From Tunturibacter psychrotolerans (GTDB lineage: Bacteria; Acidobacteriota; Terriglobia; Terriglobales; Acidobacteriaceae): 64,000 nucleotides of DNA. Shown here piece by piece: positions 35,797 through 45,349 of this stretch. Position 1 is the first letter of the stretch. Every line of letters starts with the position of its first letter. A program made the translations under genes and the position numbers. A model generated the notes under the pieces. It was not told the DNA's origin, did not search any database, and saw only the letters and a program-made list of their open reading frames with translations. The stretch spans positions 2,294,001 through 2,358,000 of the forward strand of contig NZ_CP132942.1 of assembly GCF_040359615.1 (NCBI RefSeq). The letters are read 5' to 3'.

Positions 35797-38700
35797 TGAT
35801 TCGAGGTCTCGTCGACTTTGCACTGAACAATCGATGGATGGTTCTCGGTCTCTCCATCCTGCTCTTTGGGTGGGGAATCGTCTCCTTCCATAACCTGCCC
35901 GTCGAGGCCTATCCCGACGTTGCCAACAACTACGTCCAGGTCATCACGCAATGGCCCGGACGAGCTGCCGAAGAAATTGAACAGCAGGTCACGATCCCGC
36001 TCGAGATCGGGATGGCCGGCATTCCCCACATGACCCATCTGCGGTCGACTTCTCTTGCCGGCATCTCGAGCCTCACTCTCATCTTCGACGACGAATCCGT
36101 CAACGACTGGAATCGTGAGAAGGTTCTCGAGCGGCTCTCTCAAGTCACACTTCCCCCTGGCCTTCAGCCTCAGATGGGCACCGACTGGAGCCCCGTCGGC
36201 CAAATCTACTGGTACACCCTGCGAAGTACCAACCCCCTCTACGACAACATGGACCTGAAGTCGCTTCAGGACTGGACAATTGAAAAGCAACTCAAAGCGG
36301 TCCCCGGTGTCGTCGACGTTTCCAGCTTCGGAGGTATGACACGGGAGTACCAGGTCCGCGTTGATCCCGACAAACTCGTGGCGTATGGCCTCAGCATCGG
36401 TCAGGTTGAGCAGCAACTCGCCGCCAACAACACCAACGCCGGCGGCAGCTTTATCGAGCAAGGTCAGCAGCAGATCAACATCCGCGAAGTCGGTCTCTAC
36501 AGGAATACTCACGACATCGAGGAGACCGTTCTCAAGACGCAATCCGGAACTCCTCTCCGCGTCAAAGACATCGCCACCGTGGCTCAGGGCCCCAAGATCC
36601 GTCTCGGTCAGATTGGCAAGTCATGCCGATTTGGCGGCACTCCGATGCCTGAACCGCCCAACTCCTCTACCGCCAGCGACCCATGCATCGACCACGTCGC
36701 CAAATCGCAGACAGAGTCAAAGCACGAGCGCGCCATCAGACGCGAGGATGGCAAGATCATCGACGATCCAGATGTTGTCGAAGGGATCGTCGCGCTGCAA
36801 AAAGGGGATGACTCTGAATTTGCTCTGGCAGGAATTCACAAGAAGGTCGACGAACTCAACACACGCATCCTCCCGCCGGGCGTAAAGCTTATACCCTTCC
36901 TCGACCGCAGCGACCTTCTCCACTACACCACCCACACGGTGCTGCATAACCTCACCGAAGGCATCATCCTTGTCATCATCATTCTCTTCCTCTTTCTAGG
37001 CAACGTCCGCGGCGCTCTCATTGTCTCGCTGACCATTCCGTTCTCTCTGCTGTTTGCCTCCATCTGCCTCGACCTCCGTCATATCCCTGCGAATCTTCTC
37101 TCCCTCGGCGCACTAGACTTCGGCATGGTCGTCGACGGGGCCGTCGTTATGGTGGAGAACATCGTCCGGCACCTCAGCCACCAGCGCAAAGACACTCTCT
37201 CTCCAGCCGAACAGATTCGTGAAGCTGCTCACGAAGTGCAGCGGCCGGTCTTCTATGCGATCGGCATTATCATCACGGCCTACCTGCCCATCTTTACGTT
37301 GCAGGCTGTTGAAGGCAGACTCTTCCGTCCCATGGCCTGGACGGTAGCCTTCGCCCTTCTCGGCGCGTTGATCTTCTCCATCGTCATCGCACCCGTCCTA
37401 TCAAGCCTCTTATTTCCGAGAGGCGCATCCGAGTGGCAAAATCCGGTCATGGCGTGGCTCACCGACCGATACCGCCATGCCGCGCGTTGGGCCATCGAAC
37501 ATCGCTGGGTCACTCTCAGCGGAGCAGGTTTTGCGCTCCTCCTTGCCCTCTTCCTCGGTCTAAGCGGCGTCATCGGCTCAGAGTTCTTACCCCACCTGGA
37601 CGAAGGTGCCATCTGGGTTCGTGGCACTCTTGCTCCCAGCACTGGCCCAACCGAAAGCCTGCGCATCATGAATCAGGCTCGTATTCTTCTGTCGTCCTTT
37701 CCCGAGGTGACAAAGGTTGTCAGCCAGACCGGGCGCCCCGATGACGGCACCGACGTCACCGGCTTCTTCAACACCGAATATTTCGTCGACCTGAAACCCA
37801 AGGCCGAATGGCGTCATCCCTTCAAACAGAACAAGGATGAGTTGATCGGCGCTATGGACCGCGAACTCGAGAAGATCCCAGGTGTCATCTGGAACTTCTC
37901 CCAGCCGATCTCTGACAACGTCGAAGAGGCTGTCAGCGGCGTCAAGGGTGAACTGGCCGTAAAGATATATGGAGACGACCTCAAGACCCTCGAACAGAAG
38001 GGTGATCAGATTGTCTCCATCATGAGCAAAATTCAGGGCGTGCAGGATCTTGGCCTCTTCCGTGTCATCGGCCAGCCCAATCTCAACTACTCCGTCAACC
38101 GTCTCGCCGCGGCCCGCTTCGGTATCAACGTCGCCGATATACAAGACGCTATCCAGACTGCTGTAGGTGGTAACGCGGTCAGCCAGGTACTCCAGGGCGA
38201 AGCGCGCTACGACCTCGTCGTCCGTTATCCGCAGCAGTATCGTGACACCCAGGACGCCATCGACAAGATCCGCCTGCTCTCCCCCTCGGGTGAGCGCGTC
38301 TCGCTAGCCCAATTGACCAATGTAAAGATGGAAGATGGCGCGGAGACCATCAGCCGAGAGGCAGGCCAGCGCTTCGTCGCGATCAAATACAGCGTCCGCG
38401 ACCGCGACCTCGGCAGCACGGTCGAAGAGGCTATCAGCAAGGTCAACGACCAGGTCAAACTGCCACCCGGCTACAAGATCGACTGGGCCGGCGAATACGA
38501 GAGCCAGAAGCGCTCGTCACGTCGTCTTATGCTGGTGCTCCCCATTACCATCCTGCTCATCTTCATCATTCTTTACTCCATGTTCCACTCCGGTAAATGG
38601 GCTGGCCTCATTCTCATCAACGTCTCCATGGCTCCGGTCGGCGGACTACTTGCACTTCTTATCACTCATACCAACTTCAGCGTATCCTCCGGCGTCGGCT

Positions 38701-39044
38701 TCCTCGCGCTCTTCGGTGTCTCGGTGCAAACCGGCGTCATCATGCTGGAATACATCAACCAGATGCGCGTTCGCGGTCACTCCATCGAAGAGTCTGCCAT
38801 AGAAGGAGCGGTACTCCGCCTTCGTCCCATCATGATGACCATGCTCGTCGCTACCCTTGGTCTTCTCCCTGCTGCGACCTCGCACGGCATCGGGTCGGAT
38901 TCACAGCGACCCTTCGCCATGGTTATCGTTGGCGGACTTATTGGCGCGCTCATGATCAGCGTCTTTCTTCTTCCCACTTTGTACGTCTGGATCGCAAGGC
39001 CCGACGACGTTCTGCCCACACCCGAGACGGAGTTCGAGAATTAA
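35796..39044 (+). CDS. RND efflux permease, heavy-metal (CzcA/CusA) type
   Basis: 1082 aa inner-membrane proton antiporter. HAE-2 hallmarks are the start MIRGLVDFALNNRWMVLGL, VEAYPDVANNYVQVITQWPGRAAEEIEQQVT, the TM4 proton-relay region LDFGMVVDGAVVMVENI, and duplicated periplasmic loops. It is unusual in that residues about 276-311, between LGQIGK and RAIRREDGKIIDDPDVVEGIV, form an in-frame insert of roughly 36 residues with two cysteines and many Pro/Ser; most family members join these blocks directly. It is translationally coupled to the adaptor and to the outer-membrane gene. The transported ion is uncertain. Confidence 0.93.
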   Translation: MIRGLVDFALNNRWMVLGLSILLFGWGIVSFHNLPVEAYPDVANNYVQVITQWPGRAAEEIEQQVTIPLEIGMAGIPHMTHLRSTSLAGISSLTLIFDDESVNDWNREKVLERLSQVTLPPGLQPQMGTDWSPVGQIYWYTLRSTNPLYDNMDLKSLQDWTIEKQLKAVPGVVDVSSFGGMTREYQVRVDPDKLVAYGLSIGQVEQQLAANNTNAGGSFIEQGQQQINIREVGLYRNTHDIEETVLKTQSGTPLRVKDIATVAQGPKIRLGQIGKSCRFGGTPMPEPPNSSTASDPCIDHVAKSQTESKHERAIRREDGKIIDDPDVVEGIVALQKGDDSEFALAGIHKKVDELNTRILPPGVKLIPFLDRSDLLHYTTHTVLHNLTEGIILVIIILFLFLGNVRGALIVSLTIPFSLLFASICLDLRHIPANLLSLGALDFGMVVDGAVVMVENIVRHLSHQRKDTLSPAEQIREAAHEVQRPVFYAIGIIITAYLPIFTLQAVEGRLFRPMAWTVAFALLGALIFSIVIAPVLSSLLFPRGASEWQNPVMAWLTDRYRHAARWAIEHRWVTLSGAGFALLLALFLGLSGVIGSEFLPHLDEGAIWVRGTLAPSTGPTESLRIMNQARILLSSFPEVTKVVSQTGRPDDGTDVTGFFNTEYFVDLKPKAEWRHPFKQNKDELIGAMDRELEKIPGVIWNFSQPISDNVEEAVSGVKGELAVKIYGDDLKTLEQKGDQIVSIMSKIQGVQDLGLFRVIGQPNLNYSVNRLAAARFGINVADIQDAIQTAVGGNAVSQVLQGEARYDLVVRYPQQYRDTQDAIDKIRLLSPSGERVSLAQLTNVKMEDGAETISREAGQRFVAIKYSVRDRDLGSTVEEAISKVNDQVKLPPGYKIDWAGEYESQKRSSRRLMLVLPITILLIFIILYSMFHSGKWAGLILINVSMAPVGGLLALLITHTNFSVSSGVGFLALFGVSVQTGVIMLEYINQMRVRGHSIEESAIEGAVLRLRPIMMTMLVATLGLLPAATSHGIGSDSQRPFAMVIVGGLIGALMISVFLLPTLYVWIARPDDVLPTPETEFEN

Positions 39045-39103
39045 TGCTGTCCAACCGCGCAAGCAGTTTCACAATCCGTTTTACAAAAGCCACGGGAGGT
39101 TCC

Positions 39104-40396
39104 ATGACGAATAAAAAATGTCGGATCCTTCTCGTCGCAGCCTGCATCTTGCTTTCCCCCTGCGCGTCGTTCGCTCAAACTCCGCAGCCTCCCGGTTCGC
39201 CCGACGCGATCACCATGCAGCAGGCCGTCGATCTGGCGCGCGCCAAGAATCCGACTCTGCTCGCCGCCCAGCAGAATCTGCTCTCAGTCAAAGCTCAGGA
39301 GATCCAGGCTGGCGTCCGCGCCAATCCATACTTCACCGCATCCGGTGGGAACCTCACCGAAACTGACAGCAACACTAATCCTTATAACTTTACCCTCGGC
39401 GTTGGCCGCCTCTTCGAGCGCGGGCAGAAACGTCGCTGGCGTCTCGACGTCGCCCGCTCCACCACTGTTCAGACAGACGCCCAGCTCCAGCTCACCATCC
39501 AGCAGACCATTCTCGCGGTCCGCCAGGCGTTCACTAACTTTGTCATCGCCAAGGCCGCTAAAAAAGTCGCAGACGACAACCTCGTCGACTATAGGCGCGA
39601 ACTGCAGATCGGCCACGACCGCTTTGTGGCAGGCGACATCGCCAAGCTCGACTTCGAGCGCCTCGACCTGCAACTCGCCCAGTTTGAAACCGACGAATCC
39701 AACGCCATCACAGCAGCCCAGCAGGCCTCCGACCAGCTTCAGGTACTGCTCGGCAACGACAAGCCGCGTACCGACTTCGACGTGATCGGCGACGTCGTTC
39801 CCCCTCCTATCTCCCTCACTATGGAAGACCTCGAACTGAAAGGGTTGGCAGCGCGGCCCGACCTCAAGGCCGCCGTCGCTGCCGTCGCCGTCGCGGACGC
39901 CAGTGTCAAGCTTGCTTACGCCAACGGTACCGCCGACCCAACCTTAGAGGCCGACTACAACCACAACGGTGAAAACGGCCTCCCCAACAACACCGCCGCG
40001 GACAACTCCGTCGGCTTCGTCTTCAACATCCCGATTCGCGTCTTTGATCGCAACCAGGGCAACAAGGAAACCGCCAAGTTCACCGCTCAGGCCAACCGCT
40101 TCTCCGTCACCGCTGCCCACAACCAGGTCATCTCCGACGTCGACCAGGCATACTCCGGATACTTCAACGCGAGAGTGCTCTCCGATCGCTACAACGGCCA
40201 CTACCTCGACGAAGCGAAGGACGTTCTGGACATCGCGCAGTTCAGCTACCAGCACGGTGGTCTCGCGCTGATTGACTACCTCGACGCCCTGCGCGAATCC
40301 CGCTCAGTCACATCGGACGCACTCAACGCATATGCTCAGACCTGGATGGCAATCCACCAGCTAAGCTTTGCCTCCGCGACCGACATCGTTCCATAG
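39104..40396 (+). CDS. TolC family outer-membrane factor of the RND system (CzcC-like)
   Basis: 430 aa from the ATG at 39104, which follows GGGAGG by 4 bases and opens the signal peptide (MTNKKCRILLVAACILLSPCASFAQ). An ATG at 39044 overlapping the permease stop is in frame and may be a minor coupled start. Two efflux-repeat halves are seen, beginning at ITMQQAVDLARAKNPTLLAAQQNL and LTMEDLELKGLAARPDLKAAVAAV. It is the last gene of the RND operon and completes a tripartite pump. Confidence 0.9.
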   Translation: MTNKKCRILLVAACILLSPCASFAQTPQPPGSPDAITMQQAVDLARAKNPTLLAAQQNLLSVKAQEIQAGVRANPYFTASGGNLTETDSNTNPYNFTLGVGRLFERGQKRRWRLDVARSTTVQTDAQLQLTIQQTILAVRQAFTNFVIAKAAKKVADDNLVDYRRELQIGHDRFVAGDIAKLDFERLDLQLAQFETDESNAITAAQQASDQLQVLLGNDKPRTDFDVIGDVVPPPISLTMEDLELKGLAARPDLKAAVAAVAVADASVKLAYANGTADPTLEADYNHNGENGLPNNTAADNSVGFVFNIPIRVFDRNQGNKETAKFTAQANRFSVTAAHNQVISDVDQAYSGYFNARVLSDRYNGHYLDEAKDVLDIAQFSYQHGGLALIDYLDALRESRSVTSDALNAYAQTWMAIHQLSFASATDIVP

Positions 40397-40714
40397 CCTG
40401 GCCACCGACTGAATGGTCCGCGTGGCTCTGCTGTGCAGAGCATCAAAAATAAAGTCGAAAAACGTGGCGTATTTTTTACTCTCGAAAAAGTGGATGTCAG
40501 AAGCCACGTTTACCACGCAATTCACCACAGACACACCACGTTTTCACCACGATTTGCAGCAAGAAATCGTGGAACCTCCCTGCAAAACACCACAAACTCC
40601 ACAGCAAATTAAAATCTTCGCCAGAAGTGGAATTGAGCGACTTCTGGAACGATTGGCCCATGGAAAAAGGGAACAGCTGCTGGCTAACTATCCCCTTCTA
40701 TCGGTGCGACTCCA
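40397..40714. repeat. Intergenic region with phased CCAC repeats
   Basis: 318 bases between the RND operon and the convergent HD gene. A 7-bp stem (GCTCTGC/GCAGAGC, 40425-40441) follows the TolC stop but has no T-run. From 40504 the motif CCAC recurs at 40504, 40513, 40525, 40536 and 40547, roughly one helical turn apart, mostly as CACCAC or ACCACG. A frame runs through it (40413-40718) but its composition (TTQFTTDTPRFHHDLQQ) follows the repeat rather than a protein family. Confidence 0.45.
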
Positions 40715-41512
40715 TTAGAGCTGCGAGTTCTGAAAAGGCGAGTTCTGGATTTGCTCGTAGAAGTTGCTCCGCTTGTAGTTGCGAATGAAGTGCGAGCAAA
40801 TATCTTCGTTGCAGGTGCCTTCAGTTGTCTGCGTCTTATGTTTGAAGCCACCAAGGAATGCGTTGGCGATATCCTGCTTGAAGTTCACGCGAGGATACTG
40901 GGCGACGATTGTCTTCCGCAGATCATCAGGGAAAGTTTCATAGCCGATGCCAAGAACGTCGAGGCCAACCCCGTTGTAGAGCAGTTCGACTTCGATCGGC
41001 TTGTACTGCACTATGCCCGGTGTTGTGTGCAATGAGATCGCATCCCACGCGACCTGAATGCGCGCTGCCGGCACGTTATGGTGCTCGAGGAACTGCCGGA
41101 CAGCGTTCGCACCATCGACCTCAAACCGATCCTCGGCGCTTGAGAACTTCTTCAGAAGTCCCATGTCGTGAAATGCAGCACAGACGAAGAGCAACTCCTG
41201 ATCGTAGTGCTGACCCGTCTGACGGCCAAGCTCATTCGCCCAGAAGAACACGCGATGCGAATGATTGAACAGCAGCTGCGTGCTGAACTCATGAAGGAGT
41301 CCGGTCGCTTCGCGAGTCAACTGCGTATCGGGAACTCCCGGCTGAGCATGCTGGAACTTTTCCTGAGGCGTAGGGACGGGCAGAATTACCCCAGGGTGTC
41401 GAAAGGCAGGTCTCATTTCGGCGGTTTCTGTCTCTACGATTTTGGCTGGTGAACTGCCGGTCGCAATTGCCTCTGGCGCAGCCGAACTATTCGAAACGGA
41501 TTGTCTGGTCAT
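40715..41512 (-). CDS. HD domain-containing hydrolase (cyanamide hydratase-like)
   Basis: 265 aa from the ATG at 41512, preceded by AGGAG at 8 bases; 28 further upstream codons are unsupported. The metal-dependent HD motifs are HSHRVFFWANELG (about 110) and VCAAFHDMGLLKKF (about 135), with later DAISLHTTPG. The layout is that of HD hydrolases annotated as cyanamide hydratases, but substrate specificity is not proven by these motifs. It lies about 107 bases downstream of the GlxA-type regulator on the same strand, suggesting joint control. Confidence 0.8.
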   Translation of the reverse strand: MTRQSVSNSSAAPEAIATGSSPAKIVETETAEMRPAFRHPGVILPVPTPQEKFQHAQPGVPDTQLTREATGLLHEFSTQLLFNHSHRVFFWANELGRQTGQHYDQELLFVCAAFHDMGLLKKFSSAEDRFEVDGANAVRQFLEHHNVPAARIQVAWDAISLHTTPGIVQYKPIEVELLYNGVGLDVLGIGYETFPDDLRKTIVAQYPRVNFKQDIANAFLGGFKHKTQTTEGTCNEDICSHFIRNYKRSNFYEQIQNSPFQNSQL

Positions 41513-41618
41513 CGGTTTATCTCCTAAGCGGTTGTTCTCAGTACAAAACCAGCTTAAGTCTGATCCCCGAACGCCGCCACGACATCCTTCCGACACTTTC
41601 GGACATCGTTAGACGTAT

Positions 41619-42566
41619 TTACTCCTTTGCGCGTTTGAATCGCTCCGTGTATTCGCCTGCGGTAATCCCGATGACGCGTTGGAAGGTTCGGCGCATGGAA
41701 TCTGCGGAGCCGAATCCACAGGCCTCCGCAATTTCCTTGAGCCCCATCGACGAACTATCAATCATCTGCTGAGCTGCCTCGACTCGGAGACGATCGACGA
41801 ACTGCCCGGGGTTCATCTTCATCTCTCGCAAACATACGCGAGAGAAATGTCGCGGGCTCATTCCAATTCTTTCCGCAAGTGCATCAACCGACAGATTCGC
41901 TTTCAGATTTTCGAGCATATACACCTGTAATTCGCGTAGAGGCTCAGAGGTGGTGACCTGTCGGGAGAGCATGTGGCTGTATTGGGCCTGGCCTCCGGGC
42001 CGAACCAGGAACATGACAAGCTGTCTGGCGACATTCAGAGCAGTTTGGTGGCCGTGGTCCTCCTCAACAAGAGCGAGCGAGAGATCGATTCCCGCGGTGA
42101 TTCCCGCTGAGGTGTAGATGGATCCATCGCGCAAGAAGATGGGGTTGGGCAAGACGTTCACTTTCGGAAACTCACGAGCCAAACGATCACAGAATTTCCA
42201 ATGGGTGACAACTCGCTTGCCGTCGAGAAGTCCAGCAGCGGCGAGCAGGAAGGCACCGGTGCAAATGGAAGCGACACGTCGTGATCGCCCAGCGGCGTCG
42301 GCGATCCAGCGTACATAATCGAGGTCGTACTCACCGCATTCGGCGCCAGGTCCCCCAGCAATAACAAGAGTGTCAATCGAACTGGACACACTGGTGGGTG
42401 AGACTGCACCGGATAGGGTGATTCCTCGATTCGTCCTGAGTTGGCCCGTTCCATCCAAGGAGACGATCTCCACTTGATAGTCAGGAACATTCGAGAACAC
42501 TTCGAGTGGCCCCGTCACGTCGAGAATTTGGACTGGCGGCGGGCCACTGATGACGACCTTGCGCAT
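41619..42566 (-). CDS. GlxA-type transcriptional regulator (DJ-1/PfpI + AraC)
   Basis: 315 aa from MRKVVISGPPPVQILDVTGPLEVF, the usual start of the family; 17 further codons are open upstream. The N-terminal DJ-1/PfpI-like domain (about 1-185) has the nucleophile-elbow Cys in VASICTGAFLLAAAG and LVIAGGPGAE. Two AraC helix-turn-helices lie at about 215-310 (LSVDALAERIGMSPRHFSRVC and LKEIAEACGFGSADSMRRTFQ). It is divergent from the broken XapX/dehydrogenase genes and upstream of the HD gene; both are plausible targets. Confidence 0.9.
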   Translation of the reverse strand: MRKVVISGPPPVQILDVTGPLEVFSNVPDYQVEIVSLDGTGQLRTNRGITLSGAVSPTSVSSSIDTLVIAGGPGAECGEYDLDYVRWIADAAGRSRRVASICTGAFLLAAAGLLDGKRVVTHWKFCDRLAREFPKVNVLPNPIFLRDGSIYTSAGITAGIDLSLALVEEDHGHQTALNVARQLVMFLVRPGGQAQYSHMLSRQVTTSEPLRELQVYMLENLKANLSVDALAERIGMSPRHFSRVCLREMKMNPGQFVDRLRVEAAQQMIDSSSMGLKEIAEACGFGSADSMRRTFQRVIGITAGEYTERFKRAKE

Positions 42567-42785
42567 GAATCCATAGTATTCCCACGCTGCAATCTCAGAT
42601 CTCTTCGTTCGCTCCAAAGTACCTGCAGGGAAAGGGCGGAAATAGTTAACGATAGAGTTCTAGTCAACATATCCGGCTTTACGCCAAGTGCAACGCTCGT
42701 TTGCACTCTTTCAGGCTTCTCCAGGTGTCCGGCGAAAGATAATCTCGACTCAGTCGTCGAGAGCACATCAGTCGGGAGGGAAAAT

Positions 42786-43029
42786 ATGAAGCTGTTGCTA
42801 GGATTTTTCGTGGCCTTCGGGATTGGCGCCTTTGCCGGCTTACACGGATCCGTCGCCGGCCCCACAAGCGATTTTAGGCTCGATGCTTGTCGTCACGATG
42901 AGCGTCGGCTATGTGGTTACGGGGCAGGTGATCGATCGCCTGAAAGCACAAGCCATTATTCCACTGACATCATCCTCACACTCTCAGGAGAGCAAACATG
43001 CGAGTCATCCAGTTCAGCCAGTTCGGTGA
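42786..43029 (+). pseudogene. XapX (DUF1427) small membrane protein, frameshifted
   Basis: A perfect ribosome site (GGGAGG, 6 bases before the ATG) starts MKLLLGFFVAFGIGAFAG, the N-terminal helix of XapX/DUF1427 proteins. The second half, PSPAPQAILGSMLVVTMSVGYVVTGQ, is in the +1 frame. Skipping one base near 42843 joins them as …GAFAGLTDPSPAPQAIL… and gives about 80 residues, a normal size. As written the gene is broken by one extra base. Its end overlaps the start of the dehydrogenase gene, with which it would form an operon. Confidence 0.65.
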
Positions 43030-43980
43030 TCCGTCTCAGCTTCGTCTAGTGGAACGGCCGGATCTAACCGCGGACCAATCGACTGCCCTCGTGCAGGTTG
43101 TGGCCGCGGCAGTGAACCCAAGCGATGTTAAAAATGTTGCCGGAAGGATGGAGCAGACAACTCTTCCTCGCATTCCAGGGCGCGACTATTCGGGACTGGT
43201 CGTTAACGGTCCGGCTGATTGGCTTGGCAAGGAGGTTTGGGGAACCGGAGGAGATGTCGGCTTCACACGGGATGGCACGCATGCCGAGTACATCTCGGTT
43301 CCGCGAACCAGTCTGGTGCGCAAGCCACAGAGTCTCACGCATGAACAGGCAGGGAGTGCCGGGGTCACGTTCGTGACCGCATGGTGCGCCGTGTATGAGT
43401 ATGCGGCACTCAAAGCTGGAGAGACTATCGCCGTCATTGGCAGTAAGGGAGGGGTGGGACGCGCGGCCGTGCAGATTGCCAAATATCTCGGTGCTTTCGT
43501 AATTGGGATTAACCGTTCGCGAGACGACGAAGCAATACTAGAGGATCTGGTTCTCGATTCGAGCGATCCGATGTTGCCCGAGTTACTGCGCTCGATGAAT
43601 GCGGGCAAGGGTGCGGATGTCGTATTCAATACTGCAGGTGGGCCGATGTTCGAGATTGGCTTGACACTTCTCGCCCGTAGAGGACGGCAGGTCGAGATCA
43701 CTTCGCCCACGGCGCGCAGAGCCACTTCGATCTGGTGGACTTCTACCATAACGAGTCGCGCCTCTTCGGCCTCGATACCCTCAAACGGGACCTCGTTGCC
43801 TCCGCGCGCATCCTTGAGAAGGTTGCTGAAGGCTTTGAAACTGGAGCGTACCAGCCCCACAAGATCGATCAAATATTGCCGCTCGAAGAGGCCCGACAAG
43901 CGTATGAACGTGTCTCAACGGGACACGGCGGCCGGGTGGTCCTGAGTATGATACCGGCCCGATCTGGCGAAACAGAATAA
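42998..43980 (+). pseudogene. Zinc-type alcohol dehydrogenase / quinone oxidoreductase, frameshifted
   Basis: Medium-chain dehydrogenase fold. The first frame covers the GroES-like domain (VVAAAVNPSDVKNVAG, IPGRDYSGLV) and the Rossmann domain (AVIGSKGGVGRAAVQIAKYLGA) up to VEITSPT near 43710. The remainder (SHFDLVDFYHNESRLFGLDTLKRD…LPLEEARQAYERVSTGHGGRVVLSM) is in the next frame to 43980. Adding one G at about 43711 restores a continuous 327-residue protein, so a one-base deletion is the only defect. It lacks the zinc ligands of classical ADHs and is closer to NADPH:quinone reductases. Confidence 0.8.
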
Positions 43981-43999
43981 CCTCTCGGAATCGAATATT

Positions 44000-45063
44000 A
44001 TGCAACTAACAAAGTCACAATTCGTGGCGTGGGGACAGCGCGTCCTGTTCGGGTTGTTATGCCTACTCATTGCAAGCTTGTCAATCGCACAGACCCCGGA
44101 ACCGGCCCCGCCGGGCTCTCCGCCGGTAGCGAATCGCCCGCATCTAGACCCCTTCCCTGCGGAGCAGGACTGGAGTTTCCTCGCCGGCCCGACAGCAAGA
44201 ACGGATACTCTGGATCGCTGCAAGTATCTGCCCTGGGGAGTTGACGCACAGCATTATGCCTCGTTCGGTCTCGAACATCGCACGGAGTACGAATATTTCG
44301 ATAACTGGATGCTTGGTCAGGCCCGCAGGATCACAACGGCTATGTGATGAGCCGTGTGATGCCACATGTGGATCTGCATGCTGGATCAAATCTGTGCTTC
44401 TTCACGGAGCTGCAATTCGACTACAGTACCGGCAGAAATGGCGGTCCGCGCACCGGCATCGATGAAGATCGAGGAGATTTTCATCAGGGCTTTCTGGAAG
44501 TAGGCACGCATGTCGGCCGCGAACGAGGCACAAGCCTGCGGATCGGGCGGCAGGAAGTCGTTCTTGGCACAGGCCGCCTCTTCGACAACAACGAAGGGCC
44601 GAACGTCAAACTCAGTTTCGATGGTACGCGGCTGACTACGCAAACCGTACACATCCGCTGGGATAACTTCGTTCTATAACCCGTGGAGGACTATCCTGCC
44701 TTCTTTGACGATGCGCCGAATCATGGCCAAACGACATAGGGGATCTATCTCACTGCTCCTCTTTCAATAACCAATTGAGGTCAGATTGATGTCTATTACT
44801 TGGGTCTGGCGACAGCATGTGCCGCATACAATCGCGGCTCCGGGAACGAGCTTCGCAACACCATAGGAGCTAGACTCTTTCGGGTTCCTGACTCGGGCCT
44901 GGACTACAACTGGGAATTGAATGATCAATGGGCTCTTTTGGGGAAGACCGAATTGGAGTGGAGCGTCTCAACCGAAACCGGATATACGTTCTCGAACACT
45001 CGCTTTCGCCCGCGTCCTCTGCTGCGGGTCGACGCTTATAGCGGAGACGCCACAAGAAGGTAG
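44000..45063 (+). pseudogene. Alginate-export-like outer-membrane porin, multiply broken
   Basis: A signal peptide (about 12-31) and a barrel sequence (HYASFGLEHRTEYEYFDNWMLG) stop at 44347 after a one-base deletion near 44323. The frame then continues with GPQDHNGYVMSRVMPHVDLHAGSN, LRIGRQEVVLGTGRLFDNNEGPNVKLSFDGTR and LGLATACAAYNRGSGNELRNTIGARLFRVPD to 45063. Within this frame are three nonsense codons, TAA at 44677, TAG at 44737 and TGA at 44776, with recognisable sequence on both sides of each. The C-terminal part of the barrel is missing. The similarity to alginate-export family porins is by motif recognition; decay is certain. Confidence 0.78.
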
Positions 45064-45300
45064 AAGCCGGTTTCGTTTTGCCGTACAACCACTTCGGTCA
45101 CGAGAAACAACGGACCGGGTACATTCCACAGTGCATTTGGGTCGCAAGACGTGCCGTCAGCCAGTCGCAACGCTTGAAGACCTCGTTACCCTCGTATTGC
45201 AGCCTGCTGAGTGTCTTACGTTGATGGTGATGGTGGGTGTGGTAGTCGTGGTGCTCTAGGTTGGTGACGTGACGAGAGGACTAAACACGTTCTTGACACT
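45064..45300. other. Non-coding remnant between the porin pseudogene and the tmRNA-like terminator
   Basis: About 240 bases without a supportable gene. A short stretch after 45064 (reading LPYNHFGHEKQRTG in one frame) may be further decayed porin sequence. Confidence 0.35.
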
Positions 45301-45328
45301 AAAAGCAAAGCCACCTTCTCAGGTGGCT
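45301..45328 (-). terminator. Rho-independent terminator of the displaced tmRNA-like 3' end
   Basis: AGCCACC and GGTGGCT form a perfect 7-bp stem with a 6-base loop (45309-45328). On the minus strand it is followed by TTGCTTTT. It lies about 20 bases past the CCA end of the tmRNA-like fragment, where the native ssrA terminator would be. Confidence 0.75.
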
Positions 45329-45349
45329 CATTCTGAATCACTTAGTAAA

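Noticed and set aside
40425..40441. Hairpin after the RND operon as a rho-independent terminator
   Set aside because: The stem is good but an A-rich stretch, not a T-run, follows on the plus strand.
40413..40718. 101-codon protein in the gap after the RND operon
   Set aside because: The translation mirrors the CCAC repeats (runs of Thr, Pro, His), has no ribosome site and no family similarity.
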